From: Protonemura montana
Taxonomy: Eukaryota > Arthropoda > Insecta > Plecoptera > Nemouridae
Length of the DNA stretch: 64,000 bases
NCBI GenBank assembly: GCA_947568835.1
Contig: OX387604.1
Span: 8,959,860 to 9,023,859 of the forward strand
Reading direction: 5' to 3'
Below are positions 53,701 through 64,000 of the stretch, one piece after another. The notes below the pieces were generated by a model. It did not search any database. It saw nothing but the letters and a program-made list of their open reading frames with translations, and was not told the DNA's origin. Within the stretch, counting starts at the first letter, position 1; the number at the start of each line of letters is the position of its first letter. The position numbers were made by a program, and so were the translations under genes.

Positions 53701-56513
53701 TTGATTAACGTTGGCTAGGGGCGTGCAGTCAAGGGTAGGCGGGGTAGGCAGTGCCTATCCAGACATCTTCAATACGTTCAACCAAATATATTTTTCAATG
53801 TTTACTTTTCCAAAGCGAATCATTTTATTTTCTCCCAGAAATCTTAGCTACAGTTTATTTTTCATTCCTTTTTAGATTCAAATTAAAATAGACGTGTCTT
53901 CCTTTTTCCACCGGGAGTCGATGTTTTACTGCACGCGCCTCCAGCTGTATATAAGCGTCAATGTTTTTGATGTGCAATGGTGGCCTTGCAGTGCACGACG
54001 CCTGGCATCAGGCTGGACCGACGGGGAGGGAATGGGTAACGCTGCTTATAGCAGCACTGCGCCGTGCTAAAGTATAGCAAGGGTATGCACTGCTAGCCCC
54101 AGCATGACATTGCCGTGCAGGTTGCGTTCCAGCAAGCGCGAACGATATGAACGATGCTCTTAGCATGAACATGCACTTACAGGCTAGGATGATGTGTAGC
54201 TGGTTACGCATGCAGCATTCTTTGTGTTAGTCTAATGTTAAATAGCATTATGTTATATTTTAGTATAGTTTTAATTAAATAATATGGTTGATGGCGTGGC
54301 CAACCCCTCAACTTGCGATACTTGCGATCTGTTTCGATAACTATTTTACTGGTTAATTTTGTAGAAAAAGAAGTGTGTTAAGTGTGGCTGCGTCAGTCTG
54401 TGATGAAATGTTTAGGCAATCAACGTAAAAAGCAAGCTGCATATGACCTAACTTAACATTTCAATAAAAAATATAAAATACACAAGCGACTTAACGGGCT
54501 CAAGATCAACCTTTTCTGATATTAATAAAACTTATTTGAAGAGTGTTCAAATTTTGTGTTTGGCAAGGTGGGGTAGTGAGTACAATACTTTGAACAATAG
54601 AGACTAAACAGTAGAGACTTCTTGCACACAAGCACATGTTTGTTATTTTGACAAGGTTTAACTTGCCAAACAAAAAGTTTGATAATTCTGTGTATGACAG
54701 CATCCGTGATCGATACTTTTTTGTTTGATCCAAAAATTATCTTGACCAATATCTTAAAATTGCTAACAAACCAATTGGTAAACATCAACGGTCCTCATTT
54801 AGCTGGTAAGGAAACTGATCTATCAGAATAAGTTCTAGGCCCACTAAAAGCACATTTCATATCACATGCACATGTACCCGTCTACTCTAGACTGTATTCC
54901 ATCTAACGATCCTTGGGACTTGCCGTTTTCAACTGGATTGTTTTCCGAGTCCAGACATGTACACAGTCAGTCAACCAGAAATTATATTTGTGCTTCTACA
55001 GGACAAAACAGCCCACACAAGGTTTTAACCTCATGTGAGCTTTCTGTATTGTAAATTGCGTTAACTACAACAAATGTATAGAATTAAACACCTATTGGAA
55101 GGAATGAAATGAAATAAGCTGTGTGGGGGGGGGGGCAATTTTTAGCCATGGTCTTTGTCTATGTTGCTCCCTTAATTTATTTCAATTGCTCCCAATATTA
55201 ATTTCTTTGAATATGTTGTTTTTCTGGTTTTTATACAGATCTTTCACACCTTCAATGACGAGGTGGAGTCCTACAAGGTCCACATCTGGCAGTGTGAAGG
55301 ACCATGCCGCTTCAGGCAGCCGTACTTTGGGATTGTACGGCGGTCCATGAATCGACAGCCGGGAAAATATGACTCATGGTGGGAGAAGCACCAAATCACA
55401 TGCGGAGGACAATTTGTGAAAACTGCCGGACCTAAGTCAAAGGCTGAGATTAAGTCCGATGCAAAATCTCTGAAAGAGGCTAATGAGGAAAATCGTAAAC
55501 TAGAAGGGGGTACGGTTATCAAAGGCACAGATCCAACTAAATCCAAATCTGTTAAAAATGTAGGGCTGAAGGGTTACTTTCCCGTCGTAGACAGTAGTTT
55601 CCTTCCTCGGCCATCTCCGAGCTTGGATTCCATTGTAAGAGGCAAAAAAAGTACCGAGGCACTCGGGTGGTTCACTGGTGTGAGCATTTCTGAGGCACCA
55701 AAGCTGAACGCAACACTGTGGTCTGGCACGGGTAATCAGCTGGGCTTCGGTGAGGCTGGGCCAAGACAAAGTCCCATCGGCACCAGGACCAAGCCCAAAG
55801 AAACATATCCTTGCGCCACCATTACATCTGGAGCTTTAACAAGTGAAGAAAAGAAAGCAGCTGGTCCAGAGGAAGCTAGCTGCTCGTTTAAATATGGGGA
55901 ACTGGGAGCTATCCCCAAACAACCAAAAAACAAACAAAAGTTTGTCGATTTAACATTTGGGCAAAGAGATCAAGCCTTCTCATTGCAAAGCTTTTCATCC
56001 ACATTTCAGAATAAGCTGCAAGACAATGTCGTTGAATGTCCCGTATGCTGCAAAAGCGTTCCCTCCTTGTCCATAAATACCCATTTGGATGACCATTACG
56101 GGCTGACAAGTACCGAGGGCAACGTGTTAAAAAAAGACGAAGGAGTTTCATCGTGTGAGCAAAGAGATCAAGCAATCTTGAAGTCTTTGCAAAAAAATTT
56201 GCCGACATTCCAGATTAGGGCTGAAGACAAGGGTAGCATGAAGTGTCCAATATGTTCAAAGTTTATACCATCCTATGCCATAAATAGCCACCTGGATACA
56301 CACTTCGAGCCAGATTTACAGCTTGGAAATAGTGGTGAGTTGGCTAGTGCCGTGGGCTCTGTGTGGGATATAGATGAAAGCATGGAGGATTGCAAAAATA
56401 CTTTTTCAGAGGTTATACAAAAATGTGTTCTTTGCCCAATTTGCTTTGTTCCAGTACAAGCTAAAGAAATGAATAATCACATGAACATATGTGCTGTGGG
56501 CCTGCGGTTCTAA
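50742..56513 (+). CDS. SPRTN: SPRTN/Spartan DNA-protein-crosslink metalloprotease, complete, 546 aa, three UBZ-like fingers
   Basis: DNA-dependent protease that degrades proteins crosslinked to DNA during replication and binds PCNA, p97/VCP and ubiquitin. Coding exons: 50742..50878, 52017..52125, 52489..52608, 55239..56513, in phase. SprT domain: catalytic HEMIH (83-87) with third ligand His102 (DDHGPEF), then the zinc-binding subdomain with CEGPC (141-145) and a Trp-Trp-containing stretch. Tail: PIP-like box NVGLKGYF (229-236, with Asn in place of the usual Gln), SHP/p97 box WSGTGNQLG (283-291), then three zinc fingers: C389-C392-H404-H408, C458-C461-H473-H477, and a canonical C2HC UBZ4 C521-C524-H536-C540 near the C-terminus. 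Human SPRTN (489 aa) has a single UBZ4. Fingers 1 and 2 belong to a repeated unit of about 50 residues beginning QRDQA. Most of the protein is in the large last exon. Confidence 0.96.
52609..55238 (+). other. Large last intron of SPRTN
   Basis: 2.6-kb GT-AG intron between the catalytic exon and the large tail exon. It contains a possible small terminal-repeat element (53717..53940), followed by a GC-rich patch at 53940-54220 with several CAGC/GCTG words and local palindromes. A G-run of about 11 bases lies near 55125. No coding exon recognised. Confidence 0.5.
53717..53940. mobile_element. Possible small MITE in SPRTN intron
   Basis: AGGGGCGTGCAGT at 53717..53729 and ACTGCACGCGCCT at 53928..53940 are inverted copies with one mismatch. 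I found no clean target duplication, so this rests on the ends alone. The adjacent GGTAGGCGGGGTAGGC text looks like a dispersed repeat. Confidence 0.35.
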
Positions 56514-58526
56514 TTTTTATTTCTTAACCTTGAATATTCTCTAATGCCATGTGATGCAATTTTTATATTGATTGATAATGCTCCAAGTTAATTTTTTTCA
56601 AGGCTTTAACATGTTTGTGAATTTGTGAGGAGTAACACTCTTGATATGGTGTACCTATCCATACATTTACTAAAATTGCATCAAAAGTGTGCTAGTCTTT
56701 TTTTTTACTTGGTCTTAAGAAAACAATCACATCACTGATTAATTTCTAAGTCATAAGTCATCAAGCTCAAGTGATCTTTAAAAACGAGTGCCTTTGTGGA
56801 TTACCAAAACCACAGATGAGCTTTAACTTTTTATATGTCTTAGAAGCTTTTTTAGTCTTGCTTCAGAAAGCTGTTACCATTTAATCGAGGTTAGTATAAT
56901 AACATGTTGTGATTGTGATGAGGTTCAGTATTTTATTTAAAAATATATTACAATAAGCTCCATCTTGAAACGAAACAGTATCAAGTATGAGGTTTAAAAC
57001 GTCTTGAAAGTAAGTTGATATACACTTGCTATTTCAAGATGCAGACTTCCTTTTTTATTGTGATTATTTTGTGTAATTTCTGTAAATGTGGCAAATCAGA
57101 TATTATTTTCCAAGCTTTTAACAAGTCTTACTGACTGACTTTCCAGTTCAGATTGACAACTTTTGTCATAAGATGTTAAAATAACCGATTAAAGGTTTCA
57201 AGTTCCTATAAAGTTAGCAAGACATTTAATTTATATGAGCTCAATTCTTGTCATTAATGTTGATTATTTTCCTACCATGTATAATGTTTTATGTCATTAA
57301 ACACTTTTTCACAACAGCCATTCCAATTATTTCTGATCTTTTCATTTCTGTCGGTGCAAACTGATATTGACTTTGGGTGGAACTAGTGGTCGGAGTCTTA
57401 AATCAAATTTTTGTTTCTAATCCAAATTTCAAACAATTTTAATTCTGATTTCTTAAGAATTATGGGACTTTAAATTCTTATTTTGATTCCGATTACTTCT
57501 CCTGGATGCAATAAGGCCTCTCAAATAGTCGCGAAGCATTTTCGGCAATTCTGACGGAACAAGGCGCGCTCAGCTGCCAGGTAAGCCACTCTGAAATTTT
57601 AGTTGGTCTAATAACCATTCAAAGAGTGAAAACTACTACAATTTTGACAACTTGGACATTGAATTTAATGCCATGCCGATGCACTGCAACAATTACTATT
57701 CTGTCATCCTTATGTTATTTGTTGCATTGCTGCAATCAAACGTAGTAGGGGCTATAGGGTTGACGGTTTACAAGTACATTTTTAGTAGCCCTGTGTGAGT
57801 AAGTCAGTCTTTAACCAGACGTTTTTTTTAACAAGGTTTTTTACTGCGCAGGATTCTGTCATCAATTGTAATGGAATTATTCATTAATTGGGCTATGCCC
57901 CTGCATACAAATAGCACTTCATTGTGCTACACTCATTCTTCTATGCCGATAACAAAGATCCGCTACTTGGTTCAAGAATAAAAATTACGATTCTTCTCGA
58001 TTTAGATTCCAACCCCTGGGCAAAACTTCTGTCCGACACTGGAAAATGTTAATTACTACTTATAGCAAGACCATTGTTTCTGGTCTGTCATTATAATTGT
58101 CAATGTTGTAGTCACACATTATTTTCAGTATGCAATATTTGTATATCAAGGAATCATGGTATTAACATAGAAAAATGGTATTAATGTTGATCATTACTCA
58201 TTTCCCCATTTCAAATAATAGCTACATTGGTTTGCTGGTGATTTGTCTAAAATGATGAATTCCTCAATTGGAAAGTACCACACGTTTATTCAAATTTTCG
58301 ATTGGTTTTTACTTCTCACATTTTGTTATTGACGCTCTTGTACTCCTTCCCAAGCAAATATAACATTGGCATCACATCAATGAAGCTTTAGGAGTGAATT
58401 TTTACAAGTCGGTGATTAACATGTGTTTGGTCATGTAGTGGAATAAACGCGTCAATGATATTGTATGGCTTTTCTTGTTCCGAAATTATCTCCTCCCACA
58501 CTAATTTGACGATTCTCCATCTCCAG
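56514..58526. other. SPRTN 3' flank
   Basis: AT-rich SPRTN 3' UTR and spacer. No coding segment, terminal repeats or RNA gene recognised. Confidence 0.5.
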
Positions 58527-58566
58527 GTGAAGCGGAAGACCGACAAGTTCCTGCCCATACGGTTTG
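58527..58566 (+). other. Orphan exon-like segment
   Basis: A pyrimidine-rich tract and CTCCAG acceptor (AG at 58525-58526) lead into a locally GC-rich stretch reading VKRKTDKFLPIRF, followed by a possible donor GTATCA at 58567. The texture is coding-like in an AT-rich spacer, but another frame is open as well and no relative is recognised. It could be an exon of an unseen gene or chance. Confidence 0.2.
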
Positions 58567-59832
58567 GTATCAAGATTCAATACTGTGTTTAGGACTGAGA
58601 TCGGATTATATTGGGGTTCAAATCAAGCGTGGGAACATCTATGCTTTTTTTTAAAGGTTCCTCCGAAATGCACGTTTATTTATCAGAACGCAGTCTTTAA
58701 CAGAACTCCAGTCTGAGCGGGTGCCTGATCTATTAACGTAATCTGAACTATGGCTAGTTTGTCATTTCTGCCCCTCCCCCCCTCCCCCTATCGCCGGTAG
58801 TAGTATTTGGTTGACTGAAGGGGGCTCCAGGAAAACGTGCTCTTGCAGGTGATTTCCAGACATTCGCTGTGAGTTATTTGTAGATCATTTCGCAAGTGAT
58901 CAGTGCGGAGTGGTACGGCTTTCAAATGGGTGAAAATATTTCCACATACGGTCTACATAGAAAAACCCAAAACCCTAAATATGGACATAGTTTAAGGTGA
59001 GTATCAATTTATTATGCTAGAAATGAAAATGTTTAAGAAGTATGAATGAAATTGACAACCCAATTTAATATGAGGGTGTAGAGTTCATATAAATGATCTT
59101 CTTCAATTTTCATCTAAGTCTGTACATTCATTTTATGTTGAAACGAATATTGTGAAGTATTTCTTAAGTGAGCTTTAGTAGGCCCCGATTTTGGCCTAGC
59201 CATCGATAGATCTAATTATCATTGTACATTTAGTCGCGTGCCTGTAACACATTGTAGATTCAATAAATCAATTATTTGAACAAATTCAGTTAAATTTCAA
59301 GCTGGCCAATAGTGATGAACAGGGTGCTGCATAATGACATTGCCCACTTCAGAGCTACAGCATACCGCGTTTCATGGCACGTGTTCGTGCCATGTTTATC
59401 AAACCATTGTTTGTTTATCCAAGAAGGAGCATTACCTTGCATAGGACCATCATTTCCAGACCAACTGACTTCCTCAGAGACCTTATATTCTAGTTCCCCG
59501 CAAGGAACCCACTCTCCAAAATTAGGCAGCTTCTAGTTTCCACACTTGTATAGATTGCCCAAATTTTATAGGATTATTTCAATAGAGTTGAATTTATCTG
59601 TAAATGAGTTCACAAAAGACTCAATAGTCTTGAGGTATTAGGACCGTGGAACCTGTTAGGTTTGAGCAATTTTCAAGCCATCGCAATAAGTTTTGGTGTG
59701 GTTGCTGAACACAGAGTTTTCATTGCTGCAGGTAATTAATTCTGTGAACATGGAGTGGTGAATTTTGATGAAGGGTGGACGATATTATTATTCTATTATT
59801 AAATACCATAATGAAATTAATTGTGTTCTAAG

Positions 59833-59957
59833 AGCTGTTTTTGTTGGAGGCGAGTGATGGAGTCGAGCAGAAGCAGGAATTGCAGTTCAAGGGGAATCGT
59901 GCCAGTTCCTCCACCGAGAGTGCCGACTCCCATACCCAATGCCTTGACGATCGCCAG
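59833..59957 (+). other. Orphan candidate exon, product unknown
   Basis: Acceptor CTAAG (AG at 59831-59832), an open frame of about 41 codons (including EQKQELQFKGNRASSSTES and ADSHTQCLDDRQ), then a strong donor CAG|GTGAGT at 59957/59958. Composition is GC-rich and serine-rich compared with the flanks, as in a linker of a signalling protein. I do not recognise the protein. The matching exons would have to lie in large introns or outside the window. Confidence 0.35.
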
Positions 59958-61189
59958 GTGAGTTGTACGACAGATAAGGACTGTGCTGTGCTAGAGCTGC
60001 AGGTACTAGCAATTAGTTCACCTCCTCTGGCAGAATATTTGCTCACCAGAGTAATAATATTATTATTGTACTCAGCTAACTGCCTGAGCCGGTAAAGAAA
60101 GGGGTGCATAGAACTCGAATTAATTTAGTATAGTGTCCGTTGGATATTTAAGTGTAAATTAAAACGCATTTTTCTTCATATATAAGAACAACCAGGAAAT
60201 ATTATTCGCCTAGTAATATTCTTTGTTCCGTCCTATGTTTGTTTCGGAGTTAAGGAATCGCTTGTCATTTTGCTTTATCGGATTCCAGAATAGCTAGCGA
60301 AAGCTTCTTCTTTTGTTCTGTTCCAATTAATAATTTACTATTCCACGATGCTCCCAAAAAGTTCCAAGCTTAATACGAAAGGCTTATGGAGTTCATACTG
60401 GTATAAAAGTGTAAAAGAATTCTGGCCAAAATCAAAATGAAGAAATAATCAAAGAAAAAATTTACAAATTTGGATCACATTTCACATGACGCTATCCAAG
60501 CTACCAATGGTCTATCATGCAAGACATATTTTCTGAACTTTGTTCCGATTTAAAAAGCATCTAATGGTGCGTAAAGTGTTATTGTTTCAGACACATTATT
60601 ATTGTAATATTTGAAGTTACGACAGAAGTTTCATTTGATGAATTTGAATACTATTAGGAATTACATTTAAGAAAGTTTGAGTTTCGACTAGGGAACGTGT
60701 TTTTTTGTTTTTCGTTAACTTTCAATTTGCTTCAAAAAATTGTCTCGTTTCACTGAAAAAAGTTCGAGTAACGAAACAAGATTTCTCAATTATTCTGAAA
60801 ATTGTATAAAAATTGGAGCAACAGTATGGCCCAGAGAGTACCCACACACGTATTGTTAGAGAGTGCAAAAAATGCAATCTGAAAGGTAGATGTTGAGAAT
60901 CTTTTATGCTTTTAGAGTTTCCGTAGTAAATATGTATGCATTCTCACAATAGGTATTTGCTGTTTTAGGGCTCAATTCAGTAAACATTAAATGTTACGAA
61001 CCCAATACGTTAACACAAATGTGACCACAAAGAAAGTTCCCAAAGCCCTATTAATCAACATTAAAGCCGGTTCGAAGTCGTACGTTTTTTTTTCATTTTC
61101 TGAGAACTAGGGGACAATTTCTGGGATCCTAATGGATTTGGGGTTGATTTTGATAAATTCGATTTCGCTATATATTCAGTAATTCACAC

Positions 61190-61354
61190 ATGAGTCGATC
61201 GGAGATGGTGGTGGTCTTTGGCAGCCCCTTTGCTGATCCGTGTGCTATGCCACTGCCAGCAGCAGTAGCAATGTACCCCCGTCAGACCCAGACATGCATT
61301 ATTAGAGACTCGATGTGCATACGTAATGCGCTGACAGTTGACGTACGTACATGA
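61190..61354 (+). other. Small ORF in a GC-rich patch, product unknown
   Basis: 54-codon ORF starting MSRSEMVVVFGSPFADP. The patch is clearly richer in GC than the surrounding kilobases. A GAC|GTACGT donor-like site sits near its end (61342/61343), so it could be a 5' exon. No similarity recognised and no promoter evidence. Confidence 0.2.
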
Positions 61355-62358
61355 AAATGCTTTTATCGAACTGGGAAAACAAAACCCTGGATCGCTATCG
61401 TTGTGCCGAGTGGAACAGACTGTTACAATTGTACACTATAAAATAATCGGGGTGGTGTACTGGGGTGGGCTCGTCAATCCTCCTAGTCCCTCACCAGTAT
61501 CTCACCGTTTCTCTGTGGTCGACGATATTTAGACTGTCACCGGCTCTGGCAGGTATATGTCATTACTACTCGCTGGCTACAGGTTCTTGTAGCAATGAAA
61601 TAATACTAGGCTAACATGAAAGTGTAACTGGGCTTATTTTTGCTCCGATTTAAAAATATGGTCGCTTTCATTTTGATAATTTGTATTTTTTTATTTGTTT
61701 ACAAGTCTTTTCACTATAAGACGTTACCACACAATGTAAAATAATGGATTGGCGCAACGTGCGTAGTGTATAGAAATTAGATAAAATAAAATGTAATTAT
61801 GGTGTCATTTTATTATACATTTATGATACGCCGATCTTAAGGGTATAGTCCCCCGCTTATTGCGTCCTTCACGAGTTGACAATTTCTATTTAACAACTAT
61901 TAGTGGATATAATTATTCCACGAAATAAAAAGATCGTATTCTATCGGCACTTTTGAGAGACACCAAAGATGTCAACAGCTGTCAGATATTTAAAATAACA
62001 TTGAGCAGCGCAGTGGCGCCGTGTAGTAGCCAGATTGGTAACTCGTGCGCTATGTAGATGATGAGGCGATCAAATCAAGCGACCGGTAATCGATATTTCA
62101 ATTGGTGGTTTTAGTTGCTGGCAGAGTAATTAGTACAGTACAAAGTGTACCCGCTTTCGGCCCCCAGCAGGTACTTACCTTCCATGTATTATAGCTTAGA
62201 CTCGTATTGTTTCATCACTCGGGTGTCCCCATATATATGTATATCTTTATTGTACTACACTATTTACTTGTACTCTTTTAGTTTCTTGGGTTGGATCTTA
62301 TTTTTTAAATAAGATTTTATTTCATTGTGTCGTTACATATGTGACATGTTCCTCATAT

Positions 62359-62544
62359 ATGTGTTGTTGCAACAAAACAATCGTTGGAACAGCGAAATGG
62401 TTTTTATTAATACAATTATTTGGGGTTTTAATATTACATTTATTACTTGTCGAAACCCAAAACGAAACATTGCAAACACTGTCAAGGAATGATACTCTGC
62501 GAGGCAGAGGTTTCGGCTCTAGTGGATATGCCCATACTTACTAG
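62359..62544 (+). other. Small ORF with signal-peptide-like segment
   Basis: 61-codon ORF from the ATG at 62359. A hydrophobic run WFLLIQLFGVLILHLLLVET is followed by a short hydrophilic tail with two N-glycosylation sequons (NET, NDT) and RGRGFGSSGYAHTY. It could be a secreted peptide or a signal-peptide exon, or chance in AT-rich DNA. Confidence 0.2.
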
Positions 62545-62809
62545 TCCTGTTGAGCGTGTAGATGTTATAGCTTAATACTGGTAGTACCGAAAGTAGGTCT
62601 TTGGAAACCTAATGCTACTGAGCATATTTGTTCTCTCCAAATCACCGAAAAAGCACCTACAACATACCTACATGTTCAGGTTCGCATCTCTTTTTTCACA
62701 AAAACAAAAAAATAATAATATTAATTTTCTTTCTTCTGTATTTTAGAATATTAAGAACAACTACCGTTACCAGCCAGGCTTGTGTTCAATGTTAGGCACG
62801 GACGGTAAT

Positions 62810-63243
62810 CGAAGGGTTTGGCATGCTGGAAACACCGGTTCTCATGAGATCACGGAAGTTAAGGAACACTGCGCCGGGTCAGGTATTGGATAGGTGACCA
62901 TCATACACATGATTAGTTGTGTTCGGTAGAGAGGTTGAATGGTTGCTAGTTAGTACGACTACTGCATTCGCTTTGCATATCATCTTCTCGACAGGATGGA
63001 TTTGTGTAGAAATCCTGTTCTTCGCGTTAAACCGCTCTTCTGAAGTGACCAATGGTCTTCTTGATGCCCTTCGACAGCAATCGGCTACGTGCCGACACCG
63101 AGTTGTCCCTCCTTCCTTCTAGGCTAGGTTCGGTTCATCATCATCCGCATCATCATCCACTCATTCACCGATACCATTATACCAGTGCCGCATGACCTGT
63201 TGTCAAAACAGTGCGTCGTTAAACCACACTAATCAATCAATCA
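62810..63243 (+). mobile_element. 5S-rRNA-derived SINE, copy 2
   Basis: Same family and orientation as the copy at 19300: GGAAACACCGGTTCTCATGA, GAAGTTAAGGAACACTG, GGATAGGTGACCATCATACA, later GGCTACGTGCC, TTGTCAAAACAGTGCGTCGT and a tail of ATCA repeats ending near 63243. It is more diverged from the 5S promoter in box C (GGATAGG for GGATGGG). The flanks do not show an obvious target duplication, so the edges are approximate. Confidence 0.82.
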
Positions 63244-64000
63244 ACCGGGATGATAGAGACCCTGAACCGCTATCACACCTCGGCACTAGTCATCGCCAGG
63301 TGAATGCTTGTAAGCGCATTTCTCAAGCTCACGTTTTTCCTTTGAAATGTTTTTGACACTTTTTTCTTGTCGTGTTTCTTTACAACGTATATGAAGTGTG
63401 GTAAGTATTTTGTATGAACACACAGCACTCGACAGAAGTGCAAAAATTGCCTTAAAAGTAAAAAAAAATGAACCTCAAGGGTATTTTATACACTAGATTC
63501 CGTGCCTAACGAAAACCACCACACCGCATCACATAATAAAACCAATTTGTTTCGCTACTATAGGTTCCTAATAGAAAATTCTGACTTATTTTGCAGTGTG
63601 GTTCTGACTTTCTGAGATGCGATCACAATCAATATGCATTAATTCAATTCAATTTTTTAATAAAACAAAGATTTGTTTCTGTTATTTTTCAAGACTGAGT
63701 CCTCTTTGATGCTCTTAGGTTTACACAACCTAGTTAGGTACACAGAAACTAAATTAAATTCGGCTTATACACGTCCTGTTAAGAGAGCCAACAAAAAGAA
63801 TACAAAGAATGGGACAACAATAGTTTGCTCAATTCATTAGCACGCTCTTGCCTGGTGTGTTCTTAATTAAAATGTCCCACGCCGTCCAGAGATTGCCATA
63901 TAGACAATGCTGGCATTAGCATTCATCTACCCTTGTTTCTTTTAAAAACAAAATATTTTATACAGAATCTACATGGTTATAAAACCCATCAAGCGTGAAC
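63244..64000. other. Right-edge spacer
   Basis: No recognisable gene. A short stretch just after the SINE tail ends in CGCCAG|GTGAAT (about 63301/63302), which resembles a donor site, but no acceptor or open frame supports an exon. Confidence 0.45.

Noticed and set aside
63240..63302. Exon ending at a CGCCAG|GTGAAT donor
   Set aside because: No usable acceptor after the SINE tail and the frames are short or stopped.

Overview
The window is nuclear DNA of an arthropod, probably an insect. It is AT-rich, the genes are split by short GT-AG introns, there is a chitin deacetylase with a peritrophin-type chitin-binding domain, and hAT, LINE and SINE relics lie between and inside genes. I could not name the species. 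No operons, CRISPR arrays, tRNA genes or viral genes were seen.

Layout, left to right. (1) 1-1354, minus: 5' exons of histidine ammonia-lyase (HAL), running off the left edge. (2) 2416-9368, plus: a complete kinesin-2 motor subunit of the KIF3B/Klp68D type, 11 coding exons, 759 aa, head-to-head with HAL and with a LINE relic in its last intron. (3) 9369-14001: a repeat-rich spacer with two non-autonomous hAT elements and a likely XPOT promoter and first exon. (4) 14025-20969, plus: complete exportin-T (XPOT, tRNA export receptor), 16 coding exons, 968 aa, with one GC-AG intron, a palindromic insertion and a 5S-rRNA-derived SINE in its introns. (5) 27011-27784, minus: a TLC-domain membrane protein (TLCD5/TMEM136-like), 229 aa. 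(6) 30467-38349, plus: complete checkpoint kinase CHEK1, 476 aa, followed by two duplicated copies of its own 3' end. (7) 41602-42426, minus: histone H2A.X, ending in the SQEY phosphorylation motif. (8) 43226-49827, minus: a chitin deacetylase of the CDA4 type, 480 aa. (9) 50742-56513, plus: SPRTN/Spartan, a DNA-protein-crosslink protease, 546 aa, with three UBZ-like zinc fingers. (10) 56514-64000: no confident gene; a few orphan exon-like stretches and a second 5S-SINE.

Three of the seven genes complete or nearly complete here (CHEK1, H2A.X, SPRTN) act in the replication-stress and DNA-damage response. They sit within about 27 kb, broken only by the cuticle gene CDA4. CHEK1 and H2A.X are tail-to-tail, and both have a CCAAT box plus an E2F-like site upstream. 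CDA4 and SPRTN are head-to-head across 0.9 kb. Gene models were built by joining exons by hand at splice consensus sites with reading phase kept throughout; XPOT, CHEK1, H2A.X, CDA4 and TLCD5 come out close to the lengths of their known relatives, which supports the models. Alignments to relatives are from memory, not from a search.
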